DNA of 42,081 nucleotides. Origin: Gemmatimonadota bacterium. Lineage in GTDB: Bacteria; Gemmatimonadota; Gemmatimonadetes; Gemmatimonadales; GWC2-71-9. The notes under the pieces are model-generated. The model was given only the letters and a program-made list of their open reading frames with translations, was not told where the DNA came from and did not search any database. Below, piece after piece: positions 17,843 through 26,291 of this stretch. A program made the translations under genes and the position numbers. The DNA is taken from assembly GCA_022566515.1 (NCBI GenBank), contig JADFIT010000009.1:1-42081 (forward strand), written 5' to 3'. The first letter of the stretch is position 1. The number at the start of each line of letters is the position of its first letter.

Positions 17843-18234
17843 CACTCGTCGCCGGCGTACTCGTGTTCCTGGTACTCGGTGCCTGGTGGATGCTGCGTGT
17901 CCCGCCGGACATCTCCACGTCGCGCATTCCGGGTGAAGGGAATCGGGTCACTGTCGAGGTCCTGAACGGAACGACGGTGAATGGATTGGCCCGCCAGGTT
18001 ACCCGTCAACTCCGACGCCGGGGGATCGACGTCGTCTATTTCGGATCCGCAGCAAGCCCGGACGCCGATTCTACGTTGGTGATCGCTCGACGGGGAGACA
18101 CCGCCGCCGCTGGGATTGTCCGGAACGCGCTGGGTGTGGGCACCATCACCGACGAGCCGTCGGCTCAGTTGCTGCTGGACGTAACGGTTGTGCTGGGTAG
18201 GGATGCGGCGAGGTCCGTTTCCGTTCGCAATTGA
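17815..18234 (+). CDS. Membrane-anchored LytR C-terminal domain protein
   Basis: This is a 139-residue protein with one N-terminal membrane segment (FFLALVAGVLVFLVLGAWWM) and an extracytoplasmic LytR_C-type domain. The domain starts VTVEVLNGTTVNGLARQVTR and includes GIDVVYFGSAASPDADSTLV and ends near LLLDVTVVLGRDA. LytR_C domains are found at the ends of LCP cell-wall enzymes and as small stand-alone proteins; their role is unclear. The TTG at 17815 overlaps the end of the FolK-YqeK gene by 28 bp and is the only start that keeps the full membrane segment. In many bacteria such a gene sits between yqeK and rsfS, so this order is a remnant of that arrangement. Its last 70 bp overlap the 3' end of rlmN on the other strand. 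Confidence 0.8.
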   Translation: MEPSRRFFLALVAGVLVFLVLGAWWMLRVPPDISTSRIPGEGNRVTVEVLNGTTVNGLARQVTRQLRRRGIDVVYFGSAASPDADSTLVIARRGDTAAAGIVRNALGVGTITDEPSAQLLLDVTVVLGRDAARSVSVRN

Positions 18235-19229
18235 CCGCAGGCGGCGCTGATGTCCAGGCCGCGGCTGCGGCGCACCGTCACATTCACACCCAATTCCTTC
18301 AGACGCCGGGCGAATTGCCGGGTCGGGCCGGCGGCCACGGGCGTGAGTCCTGCGGCTCCCCCCGGGTGGAGTGGCAGGATGTTCACCAGAGCCCCCAGCG
18401 GTGTGGCGATCTTCGCCAGCTCGTCGGCATCGCGCACAGAGTCATTGGCGCCTTTTATCAGCACGTACTCAAACGTGATGCGCCGGGCAAAAGCCCGGAG
18501 CGCCTCCATCAACTTGCCGATCGGGTATTTCTTCTCGACCGGCATGATCGCGGCGCGGCGCTCCGAAACGGCGGCGTGCAACGAGATGGCAAGGCGGAAT
18601 TGCTCGGGACGGGCGGCCAGCCTGGCAAGTTTGGGAACGATCCCGACAGTGCTCACGGTAATGTGCCGAGCGCCAATGCCGAAACCGTGGGGATCGTTCA
18701 GGATGGTCAACGCCTTATCGACCGCGTCCCAGTTGTGGAGCGGCTCTCCCATGCCCATGAACACCACGTTGGTCGGCTTGCCGAACTCGGGATCCAGGAG
18801 CAACTCGCGAACCTGACCCGTGATCTCCCACGGGTCGAGATGCCGCTGGAACCCCATGCGGCCTGTAGCACAAAACACGCACCCAAACGCACAGCCGGCC
18901 TGCGACGAGATACAAAGTGTGCGCCGTCGGCCCTCGGGAATCCACACGGACTCCACGGCGAGCCCGTCGTGAAGACGCCAGAGGAATTTGACGGTTCCAT
19001 CAGTCGACGTCTGTCGGGTTTGCAACTGGAGGCGGCAAATCGGGGCAGAGGTGGTGAGATCGTCGATCAAGGCGCGAGGGAGTTCCGTGACTCCCGTCCA
19101 GTCCGCCGCCGGATGGGTCCACAAGCGCGGGAAGATCTGGCGCAGTCGGTATGGCGGCTCGCCTCGTTCTGCCACCCAAACGGCGATGCTTCGTTCGGCG
19201 TCGTTCGGCGTCAGGTTCAAGAGGTTCAT
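18165..19229 (-). CDS. rlmN: 23S rRNA/tRNA (adenine-C2) methyltransferase RlmN
   Basis: RlmN is a radical-SAM enzyme that methylates A2503 of 23S rRNA and A37 of some tRNAs. From the ATG at 19229 it is 354 residues, near the usual length. The cluster ligands are Cys113, Cys117 and Cys120 in SQAGCAFGCVFCATG. NVVFMGMGEPLHNWDAV and HITVSTVGIVPKLARLA are strongly conserved. The C-terminal Cys in SAACGQL (about residue 331) is the resolving cysteine. Upstream in-frame codons to 19496 have no family similarity. The tail after ACGQL is about 25 residues long and overlaps the LytR_C gene by 70 bp tail to tail. A short ORF with a signal-like N-terminus ends in an ATGA overlap with this start. Confidence 0.95.
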   Translation of the reverse strand: MNLLNLTPNDAERSIAVWVAERGEPPYRLRQIFPRLWTHPAADWTGVTELPRALIDDLTTSAPICRLQLQTRQTSTDGTVKFLWRLHDGLAVESVWIPEGRRRTLCISSQAGCAFGCVFCATGRMGFQRHLDPWEITGQVRELLLDPEFGKPTNVVFMGMGEPLHNWDAVDKALTILNDPHGFGIGARHITVSTVGIVPKLARLAARPEQFRLAISLHAAVSERRAAIMPVEKKYPIGKLMEALRAFARRITFEYVLIKGANDSVRDADELAKIATPLGALVNILPLHPGGAAGLTPVAAGPTRQFARRLKELGVNVTVRRSRGLDISAACGQLRTETDLAASLPSTTVTSSSN

Positions 19230-19429
19230 CGCGCGATGTCGCCGTCCGAGCCTGAATGGGGCCGCCCGGTGAGAGGAGTCCCGAGCGTCACTGAAGGACC
19301 CCATCTGCATGGCAGGACGGCGCAATGGGGGCGGCTGCCCCTTCCATATATGCCCGCCGATTGTGGAGCCTGAGCGGCCACAGGACCGGGGAGGAGAGAG
19401 ATGGAGCCGAGAGCCAGGACGGGTTTCAT
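19226..19429 (-). CDS. Possible small secreted protein upstream of rlmN (doubtful)
   Basis: This is a 67-residue ORF starting MKPVLALGSISLLPGPVAAQ, which looks like a signal peptide with cleavage after an Ala-Gln-Ala. The rest is short, Gly/Pro/Arg-rich and matches nothing that I recognise. Its TGA overlaps the rlmN start as ATGA, the same coupling seen at many true gene pairs here. No good ribosome binding site precedes it. It may be a small leader gene, a gene remnant or chance. Confidence 0.2.
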   Translation of the reverse strand: MKPVLALGSISLLPGPVAAQAPQSAGIYGRGSRPHCAVLPCRWGPSVTLGTPLTGRPHSGSDGDIAR

Positions 19430-19729
19430 GGCTCGAAGGTTCGATGGCCGGGATGCGGCAGTCAAGGTGCCGCTTGCTGGTGTTTCTGGCCGCCATTATG
19501 TTCGAGTGACCCTAACACTTGGACGGTTGATTCGGCGTGTATTCACACAGTTCGCTGAGCCCCGCAGGTCACCGGCTCGGCTTCATATCATCTGGTCCGA
19601 TCCGAAGGCGCAGCGGGTTTCGCCTTCCCGACGGCGGCGTCGGTTTCGTGGGTGCCTGTTGAGGACAGGATCTCGCCGAGTTGTCTCCATCCTTGTCCCA
19701 ACCCGCCAAGCGATTGCCCTGAGATCACC
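19230..19729. other. Divergent intergenic region between rlmN and aspS
   Basis: This 500-bp gap lies between divergent genes. Apart from the doubtful minus-strand ORF (19226-19429), it shows no convincing gene or tRNA. A short GC hairpin (GGGGC-GGCT-GCCCC, 19328-19341) has no following T run. Promoters for both flanking genes should lie here, but I cannot place them with any confidence. Confidence 0.4.
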
Positions 19730-21493
19730 ATGACGCGAACGGCAATGCGGACGCACCTGTGCGGCGCACTCCGCTCGGATCACGTAGACGAGCAAGTCCG
19801 ATTGGGTGGCTGGGTGCACCGCCGCCGCGATCTCGGTGGCATCGTGTTCTTCGACCTGCGCGATCGAGAGGGCATCGTCCAGGTAGTGTTCAATCCTGAC
19901 TGGTGTGAGGCCGACGTCATCGCCCGGGCCCAGGGAGTGGGCGCAGAAACCGTGGTGTTGGTGGAGGGCACGGTCGCGGCCCGGCCGGTGAGCGCCAGGA
20001 ACGCGGATATGGCTACGGGAGACGTCGAGGTGCACGCCACTGGCTTTCGCATCGTGGGACCTGCGGAAACACCTCCGATTCCCGTCTGGCGCACCAAGGG
20101 CGAGGAACTGCCCTCGGAGGAGCGAAGGCTGGAGTACCGCTACCTCGATTTGCGGAGGCCCGAACTCCACAGAAACCTTGCTCTGCGGCACCGTCTCCTG
20201 CAGCGGGCCAGACTGACCCTGTCGGATCTCGGTTTTTACGAGATAGAAACACCTATTCTCACCCGGCCCACACCGGAAGGTGCCCGCGATTACCTCGTCC
20301 CATCACGCGTGCATCCCGGGCAGTTCTACGCGTTGCCCCAATCGCCGCAGATATACAAGCAGGTCTTGATGGCTGCGGGGTTCGATCGCTATTTCCAGCT
20401 CGCCCGTTGTTTCCGGGACGAGGACCTGCGGGCCGACCGGCAGCCGGAGTTCACCCAGATCGATCTGGAGGCGTCCTTCGTGACGTCGGACGATATCTAC
20501 ACAGTGGTGGAGGCGGTGTTGGTGGCGCTTTGGGACGAGGCGGGCGAAAGCGTGCCTGCCCCCTTTCCCCGGATGTCGTTTGCCGCTGCCATGGAACGGT
20601 ACGGCACCGACAAGCCGGACTTGCGGTTCGGGTACACCATCGAAGACCTGAGCGACTTCGTCCGCGGTCGTGGGTTTCAAGCGTTCGACGCTGCGTTGAG
20701 CGAAGGCGGAAGAGTACGAGGCATACGGGTTGACGAAGGGGCGAAACTCTCTCGCAAAGCGATCGACGCGCTCACCGAGGATGCCAAGCAAGCCGGTGCG
20801 GGTGGGCTGGCCATACTCAAGCGCAGAGGTGACGAGCTCAGCGGTCCGCTGGCACGCCTCGACGGCATGACGGTGGAAAGCTCCGGCCTCCAGAGTGGAG
20901 ATTTGCTATTGGCAATGGCGGGCCCCGATTCGGTGACGTCGCCGGCGCTCGACCGAGTTCGCCGTAGCTTGATCAGCCGGTTGGAAGTGGCACCTCGTGA
21001 GGCACACGCGTTTACGTGGATCGAGGAATTTCCGTTGTTCGAGCGCGACGAAGAGGGCACGCTGGAGCCGGCACATCATCCCTTTACCGCACCGCACGGG
21101 GACGACGTTTCTCGTTTCGAACGAGGCGACCTGGACGGCGTGCGCGCTCTGCACTACGATGCGGTGTACAATGGGACCGAGTTGGGGAGCGGTTCGATTA
21201 GGATCAGCGATCCGGAGCTTCAGTTACGGGTGTTGGAAGCGTGGGGCTTGTCGCGAGAAGAAGCAGTGGAGCGGTTTGGATTCTTGCTGCGCGCGCTCCG
21301 GGGAGGTGTGCCTCCCCATGGCGGCTTTGCGTTGGGATTTGACCGCATCGTGATGCTCCTGGCCGGTGCCCACAACTTGCGCGACGTGATTGCGTTTCCC
21401 AAGACCACCGCCGCGCGGGCCCTCTTCGAGGACACACCGACCTCTGTGTCGCAGGACGATCTCCTGAAGCTGCATATTCGGACGGTATTGTGA
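19730..21493 (+). CDS. aspS: Aspartyl-tRNA synthetase, bacterial type
   Basis: AspS charges tRNA-Asp (and possibly tRNA-Asn) with aspartate. The 587-residue protein has the N-terminal OB-fold (VRLGGWVHRRRDLGGIVFFD), class II motif 2 (LARCFRDEDLRADRQPEFTQ, followed by IDLE) and motif 3 (GGFALGFDRIVMLLAGAHNL). The inserted GAD domain, found only in bacterial-type enzymes, lies between about residues 290 and 410. Whether it is specific for tRNA-Asp cannot be settled by eye. The ATG at 19730 fits the family start (MRTHLCGALRSDHVDEQV follows), while the in-frame upstream codons do not. The stop overlaps the phoH start as GTGA, so it heads the operon. Confidence 0.97.
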   Translation: MTRTAMRTHLCGALRSDHVDEQVRLGGWVHRRRDLGGIVFFDLRDREGIVQVVFNPDWCEADVIARAQGVGAETVVLVEGTVAARPVSARNADMATGDVEVHATGFRIVGPAETPPIPVWRTKGEELPSEERRLEYRYLDLRRPELHRNLALRHRLLQRARLTLSDLGFYEIETPILTRPTPEGARDYLVPSRVHPGQFYALPQSPQIYKQVLMAAGFDRYFQLARCFRDEDLRADRQPEFTQIDLEASFVTSDDIYTVVEAVLVALWDEAGESVPAPFPRMSFAAAMERYGTDKPDLRFGYTIEDLSDFVRGRGFQAFDAALSEGGRVRGIRVDEGAKLSRKAIDALTEDAKQAGAGGLAILKRRGDELSGPLARLDGMTVESSGLQSGDLLLAMAGPDSVTSPALDRVRRSLISRLEVAPREAHAFTWIEEFPLFERDEEGTLEPAHHPFTAPHGDDVSRFERGDLDGVRALHYDAVYNGTELGSGSIRISDPELQLRVLEAWGLSREEAVERFGFLLRALRGGVPPHGGFALGFDRIVMLLAGAHNLRDVIAFPKTTAARALFEDTPTSVSQDDLLKLHIRTVL

Positions 21494-22449
21494 ACGAGCC
21501 GATTACACATCGCCTGTCTACTGAGGGGGCCGATCAGCTGACCCTGGTCGGTGTGAACGATGCAAATCTTGTTGCGTTGGAGCGCGTCACCGGAGTCAGG
21601 GCTACGCTGCGGGGGGATCACTTCACCCTGGCCGGAGACATCGATGCGGTGGAGCGTGCTACCAAGATTGCCTCCGCCATGATTGACGTGGCACGTATGG
21701 ATCAAGCGTTGACACCGGATGACGTGGAACGACTCGCTGCCAACGGCGACCAAGCATTCGGAACGTGGACCGAGGGAGCGGAATCCCTCAAGATTGTGCT
21801 GCCCGGGGTGCGGCGCCCCGTTCAACCGAAGACTCCCGGCCAATCCGATTTCGTTCGTGCCATGCGGGAAAGCGACATCGTGGTGGGTATTGGACCGGCG
21901 GGAACGGGCAAGACGTACCTCGCGGTGGCCCTGGGTGTCGAGGCTCTGGCCCGCAAGCAAGTTCGCCGCTTGGTGCTTGCCAGACCGGCGGTAGAGGCAG
22001 GGGAACATCTCGGTTTCTTGCCGGGAGATCTCCAGGCCAAGATCGATCCGTATTTACGGCCACTCTACGATGCTTTGGAAGAGATGATGCCATACGACCG
22101 CGTTCAGCGCGCCATTGAGAATCGCACCATCGAGATCGCGCCGCTGGGCTACATGCGGGGAAGGACCCTGGCGGACGCGTTCGTGATTCTGGACGAAGCC
22201 CAGAACGTGACCGGCGGTCAGATGAAGATGTTTCTCACCCGGCTAGGGTTGAATTCCCGGGCGGTCGTCATCGGGGACAAGACCCAGATCGATCTCGACG
22301 ATCGCGAAGAGTCTGGTCTGCTACAGATCGAGCGAATCCTCCCGGGTGTCGAGGGCGTGTCATTCTGCTATCTGGATGAAGACGACATCGTGCGGCACCG
22401 GTTGGTACGCCAAATTCTGCGCGCCTACGTCGAAGACAAGAACGGATGA
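21490..22449 (+). CDS. phoH: PhoH-family ATPase
   Basis: This is a 319-residue cytoplasmic ATPase of the PhoH/YbeZ type, thought to act in RNA metabolism with YbeY. An N-terminal KH-like region of about 110 residues (VNDANLVALERVTGVRATLR) precedes the ATPase core. Walker A is GIGPAGTGKTYLAVALG and Walker B is AFVILDEAQNVTGGQMKMFL. LARPAVEAGEHLGFLPGDLQ and SRAVVIGDKTQIDL are also characteristic. It starts with GTG, overlapping the aspS stop by 4 bp, and its own stop overlaps the next gene as ATGA. The order phoH, 7TM-HD gene, ybeY is widely conserved and supports a link to ribosome and RNA maintenance. Confidence 0.95.
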   Translation: MNEPITHRLSTEGADQLTLVGVNDANLVALERVTGVRATLRGDHFTLAGDIDAVERATKIASAMIDVARMDQALTPDDVERLAANGDQAFGTWTEGAESLKIVLPGVRRPVQPKTPGQSDFVRAMRESDIVVGIGPAGTGKTYLAVALGVEALARKQVRRLVLARPAVEAGEHLGFLPGDLQAKIDPYLRPLYDALEEMMPYDRVQRAIENRTIEIAPLGYMRGRTLADAFVILDEAQNVTGGQMKMFLTRLGLNSRAVVIGDKTQIDLDDREESGLLQIERILPGVEGVSFCYLDEDDIVRHRLVRQILRAYVEDKNG

Positions 22450-24653
22450 ACTCATCTACGACCGTGAGCGACAAGACAGGCGCGTTGGAGCGATTCCGTC
22501 AGAGCCGGTACGCGTACCATGGGGCGCGCTGGCTCCCATTGGCATGCCTGGCGTTGCTGACATACGCTCTGTTCCCGGTGGCTGCGGGCCTCACGGTGTT
22601 CGTGCCGGAGGTGGGTGACGTGTCGACCGAGGAAGTAGTCGCACCGTTCGAATTCGATGTCTTCAAGACGGAAGCGGAGCGGCAGCAAGAAGGCGATGAA
22701 CTCGCCGCCCAGGTCGTCCCAATCTACGAATACCGGTCCGGCATATCGGATTCAATAGCGGCCCACGTCGGTCGGATCTTTGCCTCGTTGGACAGTGCCG
22801 ATACCGCGACAACGATACTCGATATCGCTCGACGCCTGGATATGTCCCTCACCCCGCAAGAAGCGGTGTACCTCGAGGACGTCCAGGTGCGCAGTGCGTT
22901 TCGCCGTTCCATCGTGCGTATGATCAACATACATCTGGCCCGTGGAGTAGCCGCACGGAGGACCATCGAGACCGAGACTCAGTCTGAGGTTTTCCTTCGT
23001 CGTGGCGGCGACGAAGTCCGAATGCATCGCGACAGCATCACCACGCAAGCCCAGTATCTGGCACTCCGGGCATCGGAGAATCCGGATCCCAATTCCGCGG
23101 CGGCGGATTTTCTTTTTGTCAACTTGCTCAACAAGTTTTTCCGGCCTACCATCGTTCCCAATCTGCCTGACACGGAGTCCCGCCGCGAACGTGCCAGGGC
23201 CTCGGTGGATCCGGTCAAGGACCATGTGCGTGCCAACGAACGCATCATCAACAACCATGAGATTGTCACCGCCGAGGCCAAAGATAGACTACTCGGCCTG
23301 CAGCAGACACTGCTGAACATGGGAGAGCTGGACCAGGCGAGTGTCGGCCGAATCCTGGGGCAGGTGCTCACCAACGGCCTCGTCTTGGCGGTGTTTTGGC
23401 TTCTCTTGTTGCTGTATTTGCCGAACATCTACGCCGAGTTGCGGCACGTGCACGTATTTTCAGCATTGTTTGCCGTCGTAATCCTGGCTGCCGCGGCGAC
23501 TTTCCGGTTCATACATACCGGCGCCGAGCTTATTCCGATTCCGTTTGCCGCGATCATCATGACTGTCTTGTTCAACGGGCGGATTGCCATGGTGGCGGCG
23601 ATGGTGTTGGCGGCTCTCTTGGGCTTCCAGGTTGCCTACGGCGGGCCGGATGCCTTTTACATCGCCTTGCTGGGAGGCGTTACCGCCGCCCTGAGCGTTC
23701 GGACCATCAGTCGCAGGACGGAAATCCTCTGGTCCACGGCGCTGGTGGTTGCAGCGTTCGCAACGGCAGCGTTTACGCTAGGATTGCGAGACGGCTGGTC
23801 TGCCGCTGAGTTTGGGCTCAGTGTGCTGCGGGGTGCCGGCAACGCCACGCTGTCGGCAGGACTCGTCTTTCTCGCGTTGCCGATCTTCGAGCGTTGGGCA
23901 CACATCACGACCGGCATGTCCCTGCTCGAGCTTTCGGACCCGAATCGCCCCCTGTTGCGTCGCTTGGCCACGGAGGTCCCAGGCACCTACGCCCACAGTT
24001 TGGCCATGGCCAACCTGAGCGAGCGCGCCTGCGATGCCATCGGAGCCGACGGGCTCCTGGCCCGTGTGGGTTGCTACTACCACGACATCGGCAAGCTGCA
24101 GAAACCGCTTCACTTCGTGGAGAATCAAGGTGCCGGTGGCAATCCCCACGATCGGCTACCACCCGACGTGTCCGCGACGATCATTCGAAACCACGTCATC
24201 GAAGGGCTGGCCCTCGCCAATGAGCACGGTTTACCGCACGGGCTGAAGGCGTTCATTCCGGAGCACCACGGGACTGCGGAGATCACCTACTTCCTGGACC
24301 GCGCGCGGCAGAACGGAGAGGTGCCTGAAGAATCATTATCCCTCTACCGGTATCCGGGCCCTCGGCCCCGGTCGGTCGAAACCGCCGTGTGCATGTTGGC
24401 GGACGGCGTCGAGGCTGCCCTCCGCGTCCTCGCGGAACCATCGCCGCAAAAGCTTCGCGCGGCGATCGATCACGTTGTCAATCAGCGGGTAGAGAGCGGC
24501 CAGCTCGATGAAGCGCCGTTGACATTGGCCCAGCTCAACAAAGTCAAGGAAACGTTTGTGCACACGTTGAGCGGTATGTACCACAACCGCCTTGACTATC
24601 CGGAGGGGGCCGGTGGCATCACGGCTAACTGGGAAGAAAACTCCAAGACTTGA
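22446..24653 (+). CDS. 7TM-HD membrane phosphohydrolase (PgpH/YqfF type)
   Basis: This is a 735-residue membrane protein. The domain order is an N-terminal transmembrane helix (ARWLPLACLALLTYALFPVA), a large extracytoplasmic 7TMR-HDED region (about 50-290), a block of about seven transmembrane helices (about 295-480), and a cytoplasmic HD domain. The HD motif is GCYYHDIGKLQKP, with GTYAHSLAMANLSERAC before it and FIPEHHGTAEITYFLDRA after it. This is the architecture of PgpH of Listeria, which degrades cyclic-di-AMP. That substrate is inferred from the family, since no cyclic-di-AMP synthase is in the window. The HD ligands look intact. It overlaps phoH by 4 bp and ybeY by 41 bp, so expression is tightly linked to RNA-processing genes. 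Confidence 0.92.
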   Translation: MNSSTTVSDKTGALERFRQSRYAYHGARWLPLACLALLTYALFPVAAGLTVFVPEVGDVSTEEVVAPFEFDVFKTEAERQQEGDELAAQVVPIYEYRSGISDSIAAHVGRIFASLDSADTATTILDIARRLDMSLTPQEAVYLEDVQVRSAFRRSIVRMINIHLARGVAARRTIETETQSEVFLRRGGDEVRMHRDSITTQAQYLALRASENPDPNSAAADFLFVNLLNKFFRPTIVPNLPDTESRRERARASVDPVKDHVRANERIINNHEIVTAEAKDRLLGLQQTLLNMGELDQASVGRILGQVLTNGLVLAVFWLLLLLYLPNIYAELRHVHVFSALFAVVILAAAATFRFIHTGAELIPIPFAAIIMTVLFNGRIAMVAAMVLAALLGFQVAYGGPDAFYIALLGGVTAALSVRTISRRTEILWSTALVVAAFATAAFTLGLRDGWSAAEFGLSVLRGAGNATLSAGLVFLALPIFERWAHITTGMSLLELSDPNRPLLRRLATEVPGTYAHSLAMANLSERACDAIGADGLLARVGCYYHDIGKLQKPLHFVENQGAGGNPHDRLPPDVSATIIRNHVIEGLALANEHGLPHGLKAFIPEHHGTAEITYFLDRARQNGEVPEESLSLYRYPGPRPRSVETAVCMLADGVEAALRVLAEPSPQKLRAAIDHVVNQRVESGQLDEAPLTLAQLNKVKETFVHTLSGMYHNRLDYPEGAGGITANWEENSKT

Positions 24654-25086
24654 GGTCCGTGTGTCCTTTGCCGGCGAGCGACGGGCGCTGTCGGTGCCCA
24701 CGGTCCGCCGTGCCGTGACCACGGTGCTCGACGGCCAAGGGGCAGGGGCAGGGGCGGCGTCTGTAACCGTTACATTCATGTCGTCCCACCGAATGCGCGC
24801 TCTCAACCGACGAACGTTTGGACGAGACTACGCCACCGACGTCATTGCCTTCTCGCTTCCTCATGCAGGCCGTCTCATCGGGGACGTGTATGTCTGTCCC
24901 TCCCATGCGCGGCGTGCGGCACGGCGCTTTGACGTGACTCCGCGCGAGGAATTGCTGAGACTCGTGGTTCATGGCACGTTGCACGTCCTCGGCCACAAAC
25001 ACCCCGATGATGGGACGCGAACACAGTCTCCAATGTGGGAGCTCCAGGAGCGATACGTCCGCGTCCTGACTGGAGGGAGCGCGTGA
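24613..25086 (+). CDS. ybeY: Endoribonuclease / rRNA maturation factor YbeY
   Basis: YbeY is a zinc-dependent endoribonuclease needed for 16S rRNA 3'-end maturation and ribosome quality control. The 157-residue protein carries the zinc motif HGTLHVLGHKHPDD (HxxxH-x5-H) near the C-terminus, preceded by SSHRMRALNRRTFGRDYATD and VIAFSLPHAGRLIGDVYVCP, both typical. The GTG at 24613 is chosen because GGAGG lies six bases upstream; a TTG at 24592 has no such support. It overlaps the upstream membrane gene by 41 bp, and its stop overlaps the next start as GTGA. Confidence 0.95.
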   Translation: MASRLTGKKTPRLEVRVSFAGERRALSVPTVRRAVTTVLDGQGAGAGAASVTVTFMSSHRMRALNRRTFGRDYATDVIAFSLPHAGRLIGDVYVCPSHARRAARRFDVTPREELLRLVVHGTLHVLGHKHPDDGTRTQSPMWELQERYVRVLTGGSA

Positions 25087-26291
25087 CTTCGGTTCCTATG
25101 GGCGTTATCGCCATCATCACGGCACTGGTGGCGGCGTCCTGGGCGGCACTGTTGGCCTTGGCCGAGGAGTCGCCCAAAGTGGCGCGCGCCCTGGCCGATA
25201 CCACGACGGAGCGTGAAGAGCCCAGCACTCGTTACCGCATCATCCACCTGAGCCGTCTGGCCTTGCTCTTTATTGCCGGTGTATCCGGAGCGTACGCCGT
25301 CGAGTGGTGGCAAAGGAACCCCCTGCCCGCACTCGGTGTGATCATAGTCTCAGTGGGTTTCCTCTACATGATTGCCGAAGCTCTTCCCCGAGCAGTCGGT
25401 CTTCTCGCGCCGGACGTGGCGGCGGCTGCAGCTCCGGCCGCCGAGCGCACCGCCTTTGTTTTCCGTCCGCTGCTGGCGCTCGTAGCGACTGTTGAGAGAG
25501 CCGTGCGAGCAATCCTTCCCGACCGGCGGGCCGGCGAAAGCGGCTTCCGATCCACGCAACGAGATCTCGTGATGGGAGTGTTCTCCCTGGGTGAGACTAC
25601 GGTCGGGGATATCATGACGCCACGCCTGGACATCGTTTCCCTCGACGACCGAGACGAGTGGCACGACGTCGTAGAGGTGGTCAGGCGCAGCGAGCACGCC
25701 CGCATCATCGTCTACAGGGATACTCTCGACAACGTTTCGGGTGTTCTCTACGCCAAGGACCTCGTTCCGGCCGTGGGAGGCTTGGCATCGGTACCGGATC
25801 CATGGCAGAATCTCCTCCGGCCGCCTCAGTTCGTGCCCGAGTCCAAGCCGCTCACGGCGCAGTTGCGCGACTTCCAGCGCGGCCCTGCACACATCGCGGT
25901 CGTGGTCGACGAGTTTGGTGGTACCGCTGGGTTGGTAACGCTCGAAGACATCCTAGAAGAAGTCGTGGGCGAGATTCACGGTGAATACGACGCCGACGAG
26001 AAACCCCCAATAGAGCGCGAGGGGGCAGACAAGTTCTGGGTCGACGGAGGAGTCACGCTCGACGAGCTGGGTGCCTTGCTGGAAACCGACCTGCAACAAG
26101 ACGACGTCAGTACGGTTGGTGGACTCGTGTACTCCGAGCTGGGTAGGGTGCCGAATCCCGGAGATGAGTTCCGGTTGGGAGACTTTCGAGTGGTGGTGGA
26201 GCGGGTGATCCGGCACCGCATCCGTCGCGTCTATTTCGAGCGGCTGGTGCAACCGGAGGCCGAGCCCGCAGATGAAGGTGGTTCGGAGTGA
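25083..26291 (+). CDS. CorC/HlyC-like CBS-domain membrane protein, copy 1
   Basis: This 402-residue protein has a short membrane part at the N-terminus (IAIITALVAASWAALLALAE, LALLFIAGVSGAYAVEW and a third helix) that takes the place of the DUF21/CNNM domain. A pair of CBS domains follows (about 190-310: TVGDIMTPRLDIVSL, YRDTLDNVSGVLYAKDL, VVDEFGGTAGLVTLEDILEE). A C-terminal CorC_HlyC domain ends it (about 325-395). The family is tied to divalent cation, mainly magnesium, efflux or homeostasis. The GTG at 25083 overlaps the ybeY stop (GTGA) and follows GGAGG. In other bacteria ybeY is often followed by corC, so the position is normal. A paralogue is immediately downstream. Confidence 0.9.
   Translation: MTSVPMGVIAIITALVAASWAALLALAEESPKVARALADTTTEREEPSTRYRIIHLSRLALLFIAGVSGAYAVEWWQRNPLPALGVIIVSVGFLYMIAEALPRAVGLLAPDVAAAAAPAAERTAFVFRPLLALVATVERAVRAILPDRRAGESGFRSTQRDLVMGVFSLGETTVGDIMTPRLDIVSLDDRDEWHDVVEVVRRSEHARIIVYRDTLDNVSGVLYAKDLVPAVGGLASVPDPWQNLLRPPQFVPESKPLTAQLRDFQRGPAHIAVVVDEFGGTAGLVTLEDILEEVVGEIHGEYDADEKPPIEREGADKFWVDGGVTLDELGALLETDLQQDDVSTVGGLVYSELGRVPNPGDEFRLGDFRVVVERVIRHRIRRVYFERLVQPEAEPADEGGSE

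Noticed and set aside
19328-19341. GGGGC-GGCT-GCCCC hairpin as a terminator
   Set aside because: No T run follows on either strand, and it lies between divergent genes where a terminator is not expected.
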